Shown: positions 12,248 to 23,474 of the stretch, piece after piece
Numbering within the stretch: the stretch's first letter is position 1
Layout: each line of letters begins with the position of its first letter
Assembly: GCA_036674765.1 (NCBI GenBank)
Contig: JARVKI010000004.1
Coordinates: forward strand, 434,001-498,000
DNA: 64,000 nucleotides
Source: Seiridium cupressi
Lineage: Eukaryota; Ascomycota; Sordariomycetes; Amphisphaeriales; Sporocadaceae
Direction of reading: 5' to 3'
Made by a program: the position numbers and the translations under genes
Notes under the pieces: model-generated
Database searches by the model: none
Seen by the model: only the letters and a program-made list of their open reading frames with translations
Told to the model about the DNA's origin: nothing

Positions 12248-13601
12248 TCACCATGCTAGTTGCGGGCTTGTCTGGCACGCTTCTGCGTCCAGTTTGGAAC
12301 AAAATGTTTCTTCCTCCGTCAGCTTCCCCGTCCTCATTTGCCCTGCCACCTTCTGGGCTGCCGGCCAAATCTCTCGACCTTCTTGCTCCTCTTTCTTCCT
12401 GTGTTCCATGACCTCTCTTCTTACTGATTCTTGAAAATGCAGCGGACCCTGTACACGCGAAGTTAGCTATCAGCCACCGTTTAATGGAATCTGGAGACTG
12501 TTCCTACTTTTTCCTTGTCGGGATGAAGCTCCCCAGTAACATATACGCCTGCGCTGAGATTCTTCTGGGCTCCTTCGCAGAGGCCTTTGTCTTCTTCTAG
12601 GACTTGAGTGTAGAAATCGCAAAGCGCTTTGAACTTCTCATCGGTAGCATTCTTGTGGCGGTACACTTCGTTTTCTATCCTGCTTGTCGTGGCTGAGACC
12701 GGAATCATCCGTTGTATATAGAAGAAATGCTCACTATATGGCCATGTCAGATTTTCAAGTCCAAGAAATGCTTCTCATAAAATCGTTGTACTCACGTTAC
12801 TGTGACCGATGTACACGGAGGGAAGAATGTGATTGATCTTCTGAAGCTGTTGTCGTCCATGTTTTTGTTGATTATAGTATGCTCGAGGCAACCCAGCGCA
12901 GGTTCGACGCGATACTTGGTAAGATCAGAAACACCAGCAATGAGCGGGTGCGATGTCTGACAGTGATAACATTCGTTGTAGTTGTCTATAAGCCCTTTCC
13001 AGTTGGCTTTCAAGTCCATATCCCACTGGTGGTCGAATTTGAATTCGTTCTCAAAGTCGAACTCCTTCAAGATTGGCTTCTCATCGGCCCCCTGGAATTC
13101 GCTTTCCCATTTGATGTCTGGTTCTCCTGCCTGGAGATTCGCCCACACGAATCCCACTTTGTCGATATGCACATGTATCGGTAGGAGACCATGCTGCGTC
13201 TTGTCGAAGTCCGGAACTGTATCGAATCTCGGCGCTTTCGCGAGGTTGCCCTTGAGCCCATAAGACCAGCCATGGTATTTGCAGCTTAATATCTTGGCAG
13301 TGCCTGATTCGGATTCCACAATCGGATAGGCTCGATGCCGGCAGATGTTGTGGAAAGCATTGATGTTGCCCTCGCGGTCTCGCACGAGGAAGAATGAGAA
13401 ACCTGCGTATGTGTACGACAGATAGTCACCAGGCTGGCTGATTCTGATGGAGTGAGTTAAGAGAATCCATTTTCTTGAGAAGATGGCTCGTCGCTCCAGC
13501 TCGTACATGCTCGGAGACCTATACCATGATGAAGGCAAGGCCCCGGACGGTGGAGTCTTATCTGATTGATCTGAGGCTGGGTAGCCGAGTAGACGCCACA
13601 T
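12248..13601 (-). CDS. Rieske non-heme iron oxygenase alpha subunit, choline-monooxygenase-like
   Basis: Oxygenase that would hydroxylate or oxidatively demethylate a small substrate, needing a separate reductase. Exons 13601-12796, 12733-12508 and 12448-12248 give 410 aa exactly in phase. The Rieske [2Fe-2S] cluster is Cys87-His89 (NICRHRAYP) and Cys107-His110 (CKYHGWSYG). The mononuclear iron site is Asp207, His213 and His218 ([16 protein letters not shown]). The NYNECYHCQ motif is typical of choline monooxygenase and related quaternary-amine demethylases. The gene is divergent from the hxnY-like gene and sits inside the cluster, yet no Rieske protein is among the eleven A. nidulans hxn genes. 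The substrate is unknown. An N-methylpyridinium such as trigonelline, or a pyridine ring intermediate, are hypotheses. No reductase gene is seen nearby. Confidence 0.9.
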
Positions 13602-14207
13602 GATTATTTCAAGGTTTTGAAGAATGTACTGTCAAAACCGATGTTTTCCACTGATCGAGTTCAGCTTCACGCCCTTGGTTACTATACTGCTCTACGCTAC
13701 GGCTCATATCAGCCCAGTCATATACTGACCTATTCTTTGACTAATACTTCATACAACTATCTTATCGATGCCTAGTGGACCCCGCTCAGCACGCCACATT
13801 ACGGGTCGCCCGGATTCTGGTCTTGAGATCGTTCCACTTAGTGCTGAACTCTCCAAACCCACTACTCTAGGAACTGGTTAGCCTAGCTCCCCACCCTCAT
13901 GAACTTCTCCCCACCTCCTATCGCTACCCGCAATTGGAGGGTGTGTCGGTTTCAGTTGTCCCTTTCAGTGATTGAGATGTACTGCCACCCCACTCTTGCT
14001 ACCATGGGAAGGCTTAGCCGGTTGGTCGCCGGGTGATTGGAACGACGGTTCCAGCTACGGCAGTGAAGACTGGAGGATATAGCATTAGGAGGTTGTCACC
14101 AAGTCAAGCCATTAGCTGAGTGCATCGTCAACGAGATCAGTCGCCTGTAGGATTCCTCGAACTATACTGTAAATCTTAAGCTCTACTCGTATCGATTGCC
14201 CAGCAAG
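13602..14207. promoter_or_regulatory. Divergent promoter of the Rieske oxygenase and hxnY-like genes
   Basis: This is the richest motif region of the cluster. CCCCAC occurs at 13889-13894, 13909-13914 and 13988-13993. GATA-type sites overlap at 13757-13766 (CTATC, then CTTATC). The same motif set in this promoter as in the M/W and N/V promoters is the main sequence evidence that the Rieske gene belongs to the regulon. Confidence 0.45.
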
Positions 14208-15648
14208 ATGGCTGACCTAGAGATCCCCATTATCGACTTCAGTGGTAAGGACATTCCATACCCTGACAGCCCATCATAGAAGGAATGTGTTGTCTAACAA
14301 CGAACAATAGGCTTTTACTCAGATGAACCTAATCGCAAACAGGCTGTGGTGGATCAGGTTCGCAAGAGCTGTCTCTACAACGGGTTCTTTCAGATCATAA
14401 ACCACTCTGTACCACTAGCACAACAAGATGGAGCTTTGAGCGCCGCGAAGAAATTCTTCACTCTTCCCCAGGAGGAGAAGGACAAGGTCTCCAAGAACAA
14501 CAACACATGGAACCGAGGATACGAGATGCTGAGATCTCAGATTCTCGAAGAAGGAACACAGCCGGAGCTGAAAGAAGGCTTTTACATTGGAGCGTACGTT
14601 GCAGTGTCATCCCATACGCCTTTTAGCACCTTGGGAGTAAACAGTTCCTGGTTCAATTGTTTTTGCTGTTCAAGCTCAGGTTTCAGCTCCTAGTTATGCA
14701 CCAAGTCTACCCGACGCAGGATTCGCTGACCCCAATTCTTTCAGTGATCTGCCGGCCACTCACCCCTATTTCATCAACAAGAAGCTCAATAGCGGACCCA
14801 ACCAATGGCCCGAGGGTCTTGGATCCGACCTTGGTTCTTTCAAGACCGGCACGATGGACTACTATAATTCTACATTCAATTTGGCCTCAGATCTGTTGAG
14901 GGTGATTGCTCTTTCGCTAGATCTGGAGGAGAATTTCTTCGCGCAATTTGCAGATGGCGCTGTAGCTACTATGAGGCTTCTTCATTACCCTAGCCAGCCG
15001 AAGGATGCAGAGGAGAAGTTGACACGTGGTATCGGTGCCCACACTGACTTTGGAGCCATTACCATGCTGCTTCGTAAGTAGTTTCCTCGTCTCTTTTAGA
15101 TTGTTTTCCAGGAGAGATCACATGTCGAGGGTGGAAGATGCTCATGATTATTCTCAACACATCATCTGGCTGCAGTAAATACCGCTCGCTGATGATCAAT
15201 AGAGGACGAAGTAGACGGTTTGCAGGTCTGGGACCAGCGCAATCAGACCTGGATTGATGTGAGTACCCATGGTTCATCCTGATTATTGGTTATACTGACA
15301 ATGAGACACAAGGTCGAGCCGACGAAGGGTGGCCTGGTCGTGAACCTCGGCAACCTAATGCAGAGATGGACTAACGAGAAGTATAAGAGTAACGTACATC
15401 GTGTGATTAACAAGAGCGGCAAAGAGCGCTACTCGATTCCCGTCTTTCTTTCTGGCAACCCCGACTTCCTGGTCGAATGTATCCCAACTTGTCGAGCACC
15501 GGAGGAGCCCGCTAAGTTTGAACCCATTACCGTTCAGCAGGCAGTGTCCGCTGCCTACGCTGAGTCCTACGGCAGAGCACAGAAATATAAGCAAGGGCTG
15601 GAAAAGGCAATTGATAGTCAGACACAACCACAGACAGTCCAAGTCTAA
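14208..15648 (+). CDS. hxnY: 2-oxoglutarate/Fe(II)-dependent dioxygenase, HxnY-like
   Basis: Hydroxylase of the isopenicillin-N-synthase-like family. In A. nidulans HxnY hydroxylates 5-hydroxypiperidine-2-one to 5,6-dihydroxypiperidine-2-one. Exons 14208-14244, 14311-14593, 14745-15073, 15203-15258 and 15313-15648 give 346 aa in phase. The N-terminal DIOX_N segment starts MADLEIPIIDFSGFYSDEP. The Fe(II) facial triad is His and Asp in GIGAHTDFGAITML plus His in YKSNVHRV. The 2-oxoglutarate-binding Arg-x-Ser is in KERYSIPVF. All are intact. The third exon begins after a 151-nt intron, the longest in this gene. Confidence 0.85.
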
Positions 15649-16611
15649 ACAAATGTTCAAAAACTTTCATGATGACGATCATTCTAAGTTAGCTATAGTA
15701 TTGAAAGTTTTCTGTAGAAATGTGACATTAGTAGTGCTTGGAATGTGACTAATCTTCTACGGTCACTGATCATCGATCAAGATAGCAGATATGCTACTTG
15801 AGAGCCATATTTAGCATATAACTAGCTAAGGTTATCGTTGCGCTCAACTTACACACCTAGCGACGGGATACTACACGCAAGATCAGGCCATGAACCCTTA
15901 ATGGCAACCCAGTAGGCTGTTGGTACGACAGTGTTTACCACTTGAAACACCACCTGCAATGGATCGACTGCTCATAGGGCTGCATAGAAATCCCAAAACA
16001 GGATGGGCGACTTACAACTAACTTTCCTAGAATTACCAATCATTTTTTTTGACTACCGTCATCCCTTTATTGTGATAGGAAAAGACGTCGAGCGGCCAAG
16101 GGTGGGGGTGGAATTTCCCCCAGAGTCCCGGGGAGGTGGTTGTGGGGTACAGATAAGGCGACCATCACGCAGCCGCTAGCATATCAGTGTAGCATGGCCA
16201 CTGGTCAAGGCAGTGAGACTCTTGAAACTTGCCGTGGTGGAGACCATGTCAGGGCAACTTGTTTACAGATAGCGATAACCCACTGTAAGTCTAGGGTGCG
16301 ATAGGTGTGATAGCTAGAACCAGGTCTTCTTCCTAGGTCCATCACTCCATGGAGCTATACATCTTTGGTCGAAAGCCACTTTGAAACTAGGCCATCACAC
16401 AATTGAATTACAATGAATACAAGTAGCCCCATCATCAGCCTCGCTACATGGGCTTCTGTTTGAAGTTGAGCCATTATCCCCTTCACACTCGCGGGCATAC
16501 TTGCTTCCTCGCTTTTACGACTTCCAGAAGCAGGACTGTGCATCTATTGACTTGAGTCTCACGCATTGTATATTTTTCCACTCGGCTTTTTCGCATAGCC
16601 ACTCCTTCAAG
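15649..16611 (+). promoter_or_regulatory. Promoter region of the hxnZ-like transporter
   Basis: The first part is the 3' end of the dioxygenase gene. The rest carries GTGGGGG at 16102-16108, GTGGGG at 16142-16147, TGATAG at 16073-16078 and AGATAAG at 16151-16157, all clustered within 90 bp. No coding frame is supported. Confidence 0.4.
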
Positions 16612-18869
16612 ATGGCGTCCGACCCTGAAAAGATTAGTTCTCATAAAGAAGCACAGTCTGGCCTATCTGGAGTTACCTCACCTTCCGTTCACAATGGCTC
16701 CATGGGAGTCGACGATGACGCTGCCATTAGGGACTTTTATGGCAGCGCCGTGAGTGAGGTATACCGACTCAAGTCTGAACTGGTGTCGGAACACTTGCTG
16801 AGTATCGGTATGGGAAAGTGAGTAAACTTCGTGTACTCACCAAAGAGAGGTGTCTGCCATTTTCTGCTCACAATATAAAATTTTGGTGATTTTACAACAT
16901 TTTCTAACATAACTCCTATCTTCAGATTCCAATGGATCATGTTCGTTGTCAATGGCTTCGGATGGGTCGTCGACAATTTCTGGAGTCAGGGCCTCACCGC
17001 TGTGCGCCCGGCCGCTGCCAACGAGTTCACGAGCACAGTCAGCCCTAGTTTCAGCTCGGTAGCATACTATGTCGGACTTATTCTTGGCGCCTCATTTTGG
17101 AGTGCTTCAGCCGACATATTTGGCCGAAAGTGGGCGTTCAACGCCACCATACTGATCGGGGGTTTGTTTGGTTGCGCCGTTGCAGGGGCACAGGTACGCA
17201 GCCACCACAGATATTCTTTTGTAGTCTACATCGATCTGTTGCTCAACCCGATATTGAGAACATTGTTAAAGTTTGTCAAAAATAGGACTTCGTGACATTT
17301 TCTTCCTTATGGGCCCTTATTGGCACGGCCGCGGGCGGAAACGTTCCCGTGGACAGTATCGTGTTCCTTGAGTTTGTAAGCTACTTTTCTCGACCCTCAT
17401 ATTTAAGCAACACTGTCATGGTCAATCCATCAGTAAACCTATTATACAATCCACATATACCTAAGAGCTCATGAAGTTAACTCATAGCGCTCATTCAGGT
17501 CCCTCAAACTCATCAGTGGCTAGTTGTCTCACTATCTGCATGGTATGTGGCCCTCATCACGTCCCCACCCCGTTCCAGCCAACCGGGAAAAGTTAATAGA
17601 GAATTGCTAGGTGGAATCTTGGACAGGTGATTGTCGCCCTGCTCAGCTGGGTATTTTTTGCCAACTTCTCTTGCTCTGATGACACCAATTGCAGCATGAA
17701 AGACAATATGGGATGGTCAGTACAATCACATTAGCTCCTGAATAACCAGGACATTAAGTTTTGTTACAAACAGGCGTTACCTCATGATCACATTGGGTGC
17801 AATTGCCCTAGCATTTGCTTTGATTCGAATCCTCGTCTTCAAGATCCCCGAATCTCCTCGATACCTGCTCTCGAAAGGGAGAGACGCAGAGGCGGTTGAA
17901 GCGGTCAACTATATCGCAAGATACAATGGCAAGCCCGAGACATTGACATTGGAAATGCTCCAGGCGATCGACATACAGACTGGAGGACATATTTCGATTA
18001 CGTCAAGCCCAGAGGACCCAAGTTCTGGGGTATCTACAAAAGGCCTTCCATACGTACAGCTCTTGAAAGAGAGTTTCAAGGATTACAAGTCTTCGAATAT
18101 ACGCCAGCTGTTTGCCGGTCGAAAGATGGCGCAGCATACTAGTGTCACATTCCTGATCTGGTTGACCATTGGCATCGCATATCCTCTATACTTCGCGTTC
18201 ATCACCTCATACCTTCAGGCGAACTCAAACTACACCACGGATTCTTCCTTGAGCTACACATACAAGATATACTGCATTGTTTCGGCGGTGGGTGTATTAG
18301 GCCCACTGGCTGCCGGATTTGCTGTGGAGACAAGGCTCGGAAGGCGGTGGATGATGGCAATGTAAGTCAAACTTGCCTGGCCCTAATGTCCGGTATCTCA
18401 AACAACGGAGCGGAGTGCCGTGAGGAGCCGTGAGTGATTAAAACGCTGACATATCATGACAGCTCTGCTATTCTCACAGGAGTTTTCCTCTTTGCCTACA
18501 CGGCAGTCCGCTCAGAAGCATCTGACATCGGTTTTCAGTGTGCCACGGGAATTCTCGGAAACTTCGGTAAGTCTCATAGCCTCCCCAGAAACACATGTAG
18601 GCGGCAATGACTTAATGCTTGGTTTTCTCATAGAATATGCTATCATGTTTGCTTTCAGCCCAGAAAGCTTTCCAGGCCCGGTACGAGGAACAGGAACGGG
18701 TATCGCTGCTTCGCTTCTACGTTTTGGTGGTTTGATCGCAAGCTTAATCTCCATTTACGGCGGTGGCTACACTGTCATACCTATCTACGTATCAGCAGCG
18801 CTGTGGATCGTGGTTGGAATATTCTGTTTCGGACTACCATACGAGACTCACGGTCACGCATCTATCTAA
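16612..18869 (+). CDS. hxnZ: MFS transporter, HxnZ-like
   Basis: Plasma-membrane permease predicted to import a pathway substrate or intermediate. Eight exons (16612-16817, 16926-17193, 17286-17375, 17499-17542, 17611-17715, 17774-18361, 18463-18566, 18634-18869) sum to 546 aa in phase. A hydrophilic N-terminus of about 70 residues precedes the first membrane segments (WIMFVVNGFGWVVDNFW). MFS signatures include ADIFGRKWAFNATILIGGLF, the mid-loop FKIPESPRYLLSKGR, and FSPESFPGPVRGTGTG near TM11. It resembles the SV2/niacin-transporter-like branch to which HxnZ belongs. Whether the substrate is nicotinate or a derivative cannot be read from sequence. Confidence 0.8.
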
Positions 18870-19347
18870 CGAGACTCTCTAATGGCCAATGGAAGAAAGG
18901 AATGTGCGAGTGTGCGGGCAGAAGATACCGAGCTATATATGTGCTGAGTAGTCAAAAATGTCATAAGATAGACAGGACAGTCTTTTTAGAGAGAGATTAA
19001 CGGGCATTCCCGAATTCTCCTGGCAAATACAGACACACTCCTGTCATAGTTAAGCGTTGAGGTATGTCTCAGTTAAAGATTTTGTGGTTGCACGCATAAG
19101 CCAGATCCTTGTACCTCTGGCGACCTCACGGCACTTCGGGTGAAGGGCCGTCCACTCCCGGAGCTCCTCGTCGGTGATCTCCTTCGCCCAAGCGACCAGC
19201 CTCTTGACCATTTCCCCAAACATTGTCACAAAGTTCTTCACATGCGGATCGTTTCTTGGTACCATTCACGTGTTGTTGATGCGCGTGGTTTCGTCTTCGA
19301 CGCACTCGGTAGGCCTCCAAATGAACTTCTTGCGGACCCATGCAGAC
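18870..19347. other. Intergenic, right edge of the hxn-like cluster
   Basis: 3' flank of the transporter. A 71-codon minus-strand frame (19050-19265) has no recognised family and may be part of the decayed locus to the right. No regulatory signal was identified. Confidence 0.4.
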
Positions 19348-21078
19348 TTAGAGCTTGATGCCTTGCGCTTCGATGGAATACGCGCCTCTTGCTCGGCGAG
19401 CATTTGATACGTGCTCGAGCTGGGACCTGTTCAAGAAATGGTCATGACACCATTTGCCCATATCGACATTGTTTGCCCTTTTGGCTCGTCCGTAGGCGTG
19501 CAGAGCGTTGAGTTCCGTGATAGGATCGGATAGAGGGTGTGCAGATTCGGGGTTCCCAATGCAGTCCGCTGCATCTCGAAATGCATTTGGACGAGAGCAA
19601 ATTGGGTATTGGCTGCTGGCAATAGCCACAATGGCACAGCTGTCCTCCAGACAACCAAGGCTCTTAGCTGCCGCTAATACTCGATACCAATGTGGCTCAA
19701 CGGGCAGTAATGCTGCTCGTTTGCCCTCGCTTGTGATTCTTACGATGCTCTTTGTTGTGGCAGGCGCAGCCGTTTCGACTACATGTTCAACTAGCTGCCT
19801 GAAAACGTAGGTTGTCAGCATTATCATAACTCGACATATTGGAAATGAGCAACTACGAAGACTTACATGTCTTTAAGCTCGAAAAAATGCTTCTAGCATG
19901 CTCTCCAGAGCCGAAGCATCTATGAAGTCGAGGGCCAATGGATCCTTGACACCAGCATTCAGCAATTACAAGACTGTAGACGCCAAGTTGCTTGTCAGAA
20001 TGGCTGGACACGTTGTGGGTCGAAGAGCCTCATCAAACGCGTTTTTGGTGTAGAGTCTGAAACACATTCCGTCTCGATATTGGTGGTCAGAATGCATCTT
20101 CGAAGATTTCTTGGTTGAAACATAAGATCCTGTTGTGCCTTAGGCAAGGATCCATATATGGGCAGGATGTTCATGGAGCTAGTCTCACTGCTGAGCGCGT
20201 CGCGGCAGCGCTCAACTTCTTCTTCGCCGCTCAGGAAAACCACGATAGTTCCCTCTGGCATCGTAGTGTGAATGAACAGAGCTAGCTTCAAAGCCATATC
20301 GAAGTAGTCGACTCCGGCTGCGAAGCGATCAGGTGGAGAGATGGTTTGGGTTTTTCCTTCTTGTTGGCTTGTATTGTTATGAAACCCAAGAAACAACTCC
20401 TTGGCTTGGTGTTGGCGCCCGGAGATTTTGAGTAAGGGTGCGGACTTTCCACTGGCGTTCGTGAAGTAAGCTCGGAACTTTTCGGCGTCTAGAGTTGCCG
20501 ATATGATGATGACTTTCAAGTCTGGTCGAAGCTGCAAGGCACGCTTTATAAACACCAGAAGCGTATCAGTCGCAAGCGATCTCTCGTGCGCCTCGTCGAT
20601 GATGATACAGCCATAACGGGAGAACCGAACGTCGTTGGAATTCTCATGGAGGATGAGCGCATCGGTGGTGAACCTGATCCTCGTGCTGTCGGTCTCCACG
20701 TGGTCAAGGCTGACATCATACCCAACCTCTTCGCCGAGCTCGACATCTGGTTCCAGGGCGACACATTCAGCAGGTGACCTTGCCGCTAGTCGCGGGCTGT
20801 GTGACTACGATCTGCTTGTCTCCCTCAATCTCATCGTATCGCACATATTGTGCTAGTTGGGTCGTTTGTCCTGAGCCAGTCTCGCTGACGACGACCATGA
20901 CTTGATTCGTATGGCACATGTCCAAAACTTCTCCTCGATTCTGGGCAACAGGAAGCTTGCGGCGATCCTCCCACACTTCGTAGTATCTTCTGGAGAATGG
21001 CTGGCCGCTGACGGGATTAATCTCCCCATCCTCTAAATTCTTGGCCCACTCCTCGGTCGTCTTTTTGAAAGGCATCAT
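19348..21078 (-). pseudogene. Degenerate DEAH-box RNA helicase (Prp43-like) relic
   Basis: A broken copy of a DEAH-box spliceosome/ribosome helicase. From the start at 21078 it reads through a recognisable RecA1 domain: RRKLPVAQNRGEVLDM, Walker A written ETGSGQTTQ (catalytic Lys replaced by Gln), then a stop and frame change near 20770. It continues with LGEEVGYD, intact IIIDEAHERSLATD (motif II) and IISATLDAEKF (motif III). The region with motif VI (QRxGRAGR) is missing: the frame jumps from TTNIET into a remnant of CFRLYT-type sequence around 20050. A winged-helix/HA2-like tail (EPHWYRVLAAAKSLGCLED, then KWCHDHFLNRSQLEH) lies at 19827-19348. Several lesions and loss of key motifs make function unlikely. 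The intact parent gene is expected elsewhere in the genome. Confidence 0.75.
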
Positions 21079-21891
21079 GGTCGCGTAGCAGCAACTGCAA
21101 AAATAGATTTTGTGACGAAAGCTTATGTTGCAGCTTGATTTACTGGCGATGGCAGGATTTGATGAGGTTGTGATTGTGTATGGGAATCGGCAGGGTGAGA
21201 TTGCTGGCGTCGTGACTTTAGAAAACCTTGCGTCAAACAACAACTCGGGCTAGTTGTGCCAAGTTGGGAGCAAACGCGAGTCGATTTGTTTGAATTTGGT
21301 GCGTGAGGATAAAAGCGGTCCAGAGTTGGGTGGGTTGTGATTTGTGGCAGATTTGAGAACACACAAATAAGAATTCCATGTGATGGGGCCTAGGAGTTCC
21401 CTGCCGTTTTCAGATCTTATTGATCCAGGAGGAACTAAAATTCTTCAGTGCAAACACGTTTAGCTTTGATTGGCCACCAAATTTTCCATTTTCAAAATCC
21501 ACAAGTCCATACTCTTGTCTATTTCAATTATTGGAGCTTCCTGTTACGGACCAAGAGGATCAAAAGGGCTGAGCTCAAAGGTGCCCCATGAATTATGTAT
21601 ATTACAAAAGCTAAAGAACTGGAATTAAATTTCGAGCTCCCACCTATCCTCCCATGCTGTCCAGCAACCGTATCCTTCAAATTGGCATAGCAACATTCCC
21701 ATCGCCCATCCATTACCTTTCAAGTCCCAATAGTTCGTCCCGCTCTCAAAGCAATGCGTATGGTGTCCGAGTTAAACAAGGATATCGCCCAATATATCCT
21801 CCCAATTTACAAGCTAATGGAAGCGGAAAGTACGCCGAGGAAGTTGAGTTCGGGTTCCCATTGATGCCATGAAAGCACCAGGCCGGTAGGT
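21079..21891. other. Intergenic region
   Basis: No supported gene. Short frames on both strands lack domains. The stretch 21420-21640 is rather AT-rich. Nothing else was seen. Confidence 0.45.
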
Positions 21892-22620
21892 TCATGTTTG
21901 GGTTTCCTTATTGATGGTCATAAGAGAATAACCAGGTCCATGGCTTGACTCCTTTTTTCTTTTAGTGAGGAACTTTTGATAGCAGTTCGCGCAACGGCAT
22001 CTGTCTGGCGATCTGTTTTCACCCTTGTCAACGTATGTGAATTTCTCGAACGCTGGTCTTTTCGGTATTGTCGATGGTGTTCTTGGCGCCGCAATGCAGG
22101 TACGCTGTATGGTCTTCGGGAAGTGGTAGGTTCTTAAATCCTCGGCAATCCTTTTTGCTTCTAGCCTCTTGTTACGGGGGCCGTCCCTGTCGTCACCATC
22201 CTCAGCTTCTTGGCCGAATGATAACAAGTGAGACATTGCATGTTGGTGAGGTCCATATCCTTTTCCATATCGATACGAATGAAAGAGCGAGTCTCTTCAT
22301 CACTTGTGATCCCGCATTTGACACAAACTCGCTTGATTCCTAGCGGAAACCGTTTGCTGTAGCTTTTGTTCTCCGAGGCGATCTTGTCACGCTCCTTGCC
22401 ATGCCTCACGAAATGATCGCTGCAAGGTGACAACGCATTTGGGTTTGGTCCCGGACGTTGGGATCAACATACACCCCATAGTCGATGAATGGTTTGCCAT
22501 AGGCGGGGTTGAAACATTTGCGGTCGGCCCTAGGTACGATGGGCTTCAGATCGCCGTCTTTCTGATGTTGTCTCAATCTGGCACATGGAAGGCCGTTGCA
22601 TGTTCGTGCGGGCGAACAGT
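21892..22620 (-). pseudogene. Cysteine-rich putative zinc-binding protein, frame-disrupted
   Basis: Three overlapping minus-strand frames together look like one protein. They share regularly spaced Cys pairs: RVCVKCGIT, NMQCLTCYHSAKK and RCRCANCYQKF. The first frame covers 22620-22434 and ends in a stop after MRCHLAAIIS. The second (22433-22161) continues with the plausible CSDHFVRHGKERDK. The third (22236-21892) carries the last Cys pair and a basic tail. Joining them needs frame changes near 22430 and 22190 that I could not explain by introns. It may be a decayed gene or a gene with unusual splicing. The CxxC pairs suggest zinc binding; no family was recognised. Confidence 0.4.
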
Positions 22621-23474
22621 TTAGTTTTTGCCTTGTTGCTTCCCTCTTTGTTTTGACATCGTTCCTAACAGTCTCGGTATATGTGGGTGCCTGGAGTGAG
22701 GGTGTGGATGAAGCGCGGAGAGCGAGGCTTGCGGTTGATGGCGGAATCCCTCTACTGTACTAGCTGAGGTGGGTCGTGTGACAAGTGCTTCAGTCGGGAG
22801 GTCGCCTGCTGTAACTTGTGTTGGGGAAGAACTCAGGCCCAGCAGAGTTAAGCAATTCTTTCCTCCATGGTCTGGAACTTGCTTTAATGTGGTTGCCTAA
22901 TGTAGTTACAAAGATTTGGCCGGCACATTATGCAAAATTATGCCATTTGAGCAGACAAATGCCCAATAAAGCTCATGGAATAATGAACACCCTTCAATAG
23001 ATATCCACTACCAGCTAGAACAGAAATAATGCACGGCCAAATAAAGAACCATATAGTGATGCCGAGAGCAAGGATCGTTCCAGGCAAATTTTCATGATAA
23101 CAGACAAAATAATAGGCACCACAAGGATGCACTGCAGTAACATCCCCCACTTTCTTTATACTAACGTCGGAATACACATGTCCCGTATGGCCTGTATGCA
23201 CCAGCTCGGCGTACCAGGTCTAAATCCCCGAATTGGAGCAGTATATTCAGTCCAGAGCTGAAAAATGTGCCGCCTTGGTTGAACCGAGGCTGAGAGACGC
23301 CTGGAGGCCAGTGGATCTGCTCCGAATTGCCCATGATCTATCGTTTCCGCACGCTTAGGATACGCTTCAGCGATAAAATAAACTCCGAAACGCCCCTCGT
23401 TCATTTCCTATCCAAGACTCTGTGCCATCACGCAGATCACTAGTTCAACAAGGCGCCTCGGGTGGCCACCTCGT
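22621..23474. other. Intergenic region
   Basis: No convincing gene. Small frames (such as the minus-strand 22938-23201) show no domain. Nothing further was seen. Confidence 0.4.
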
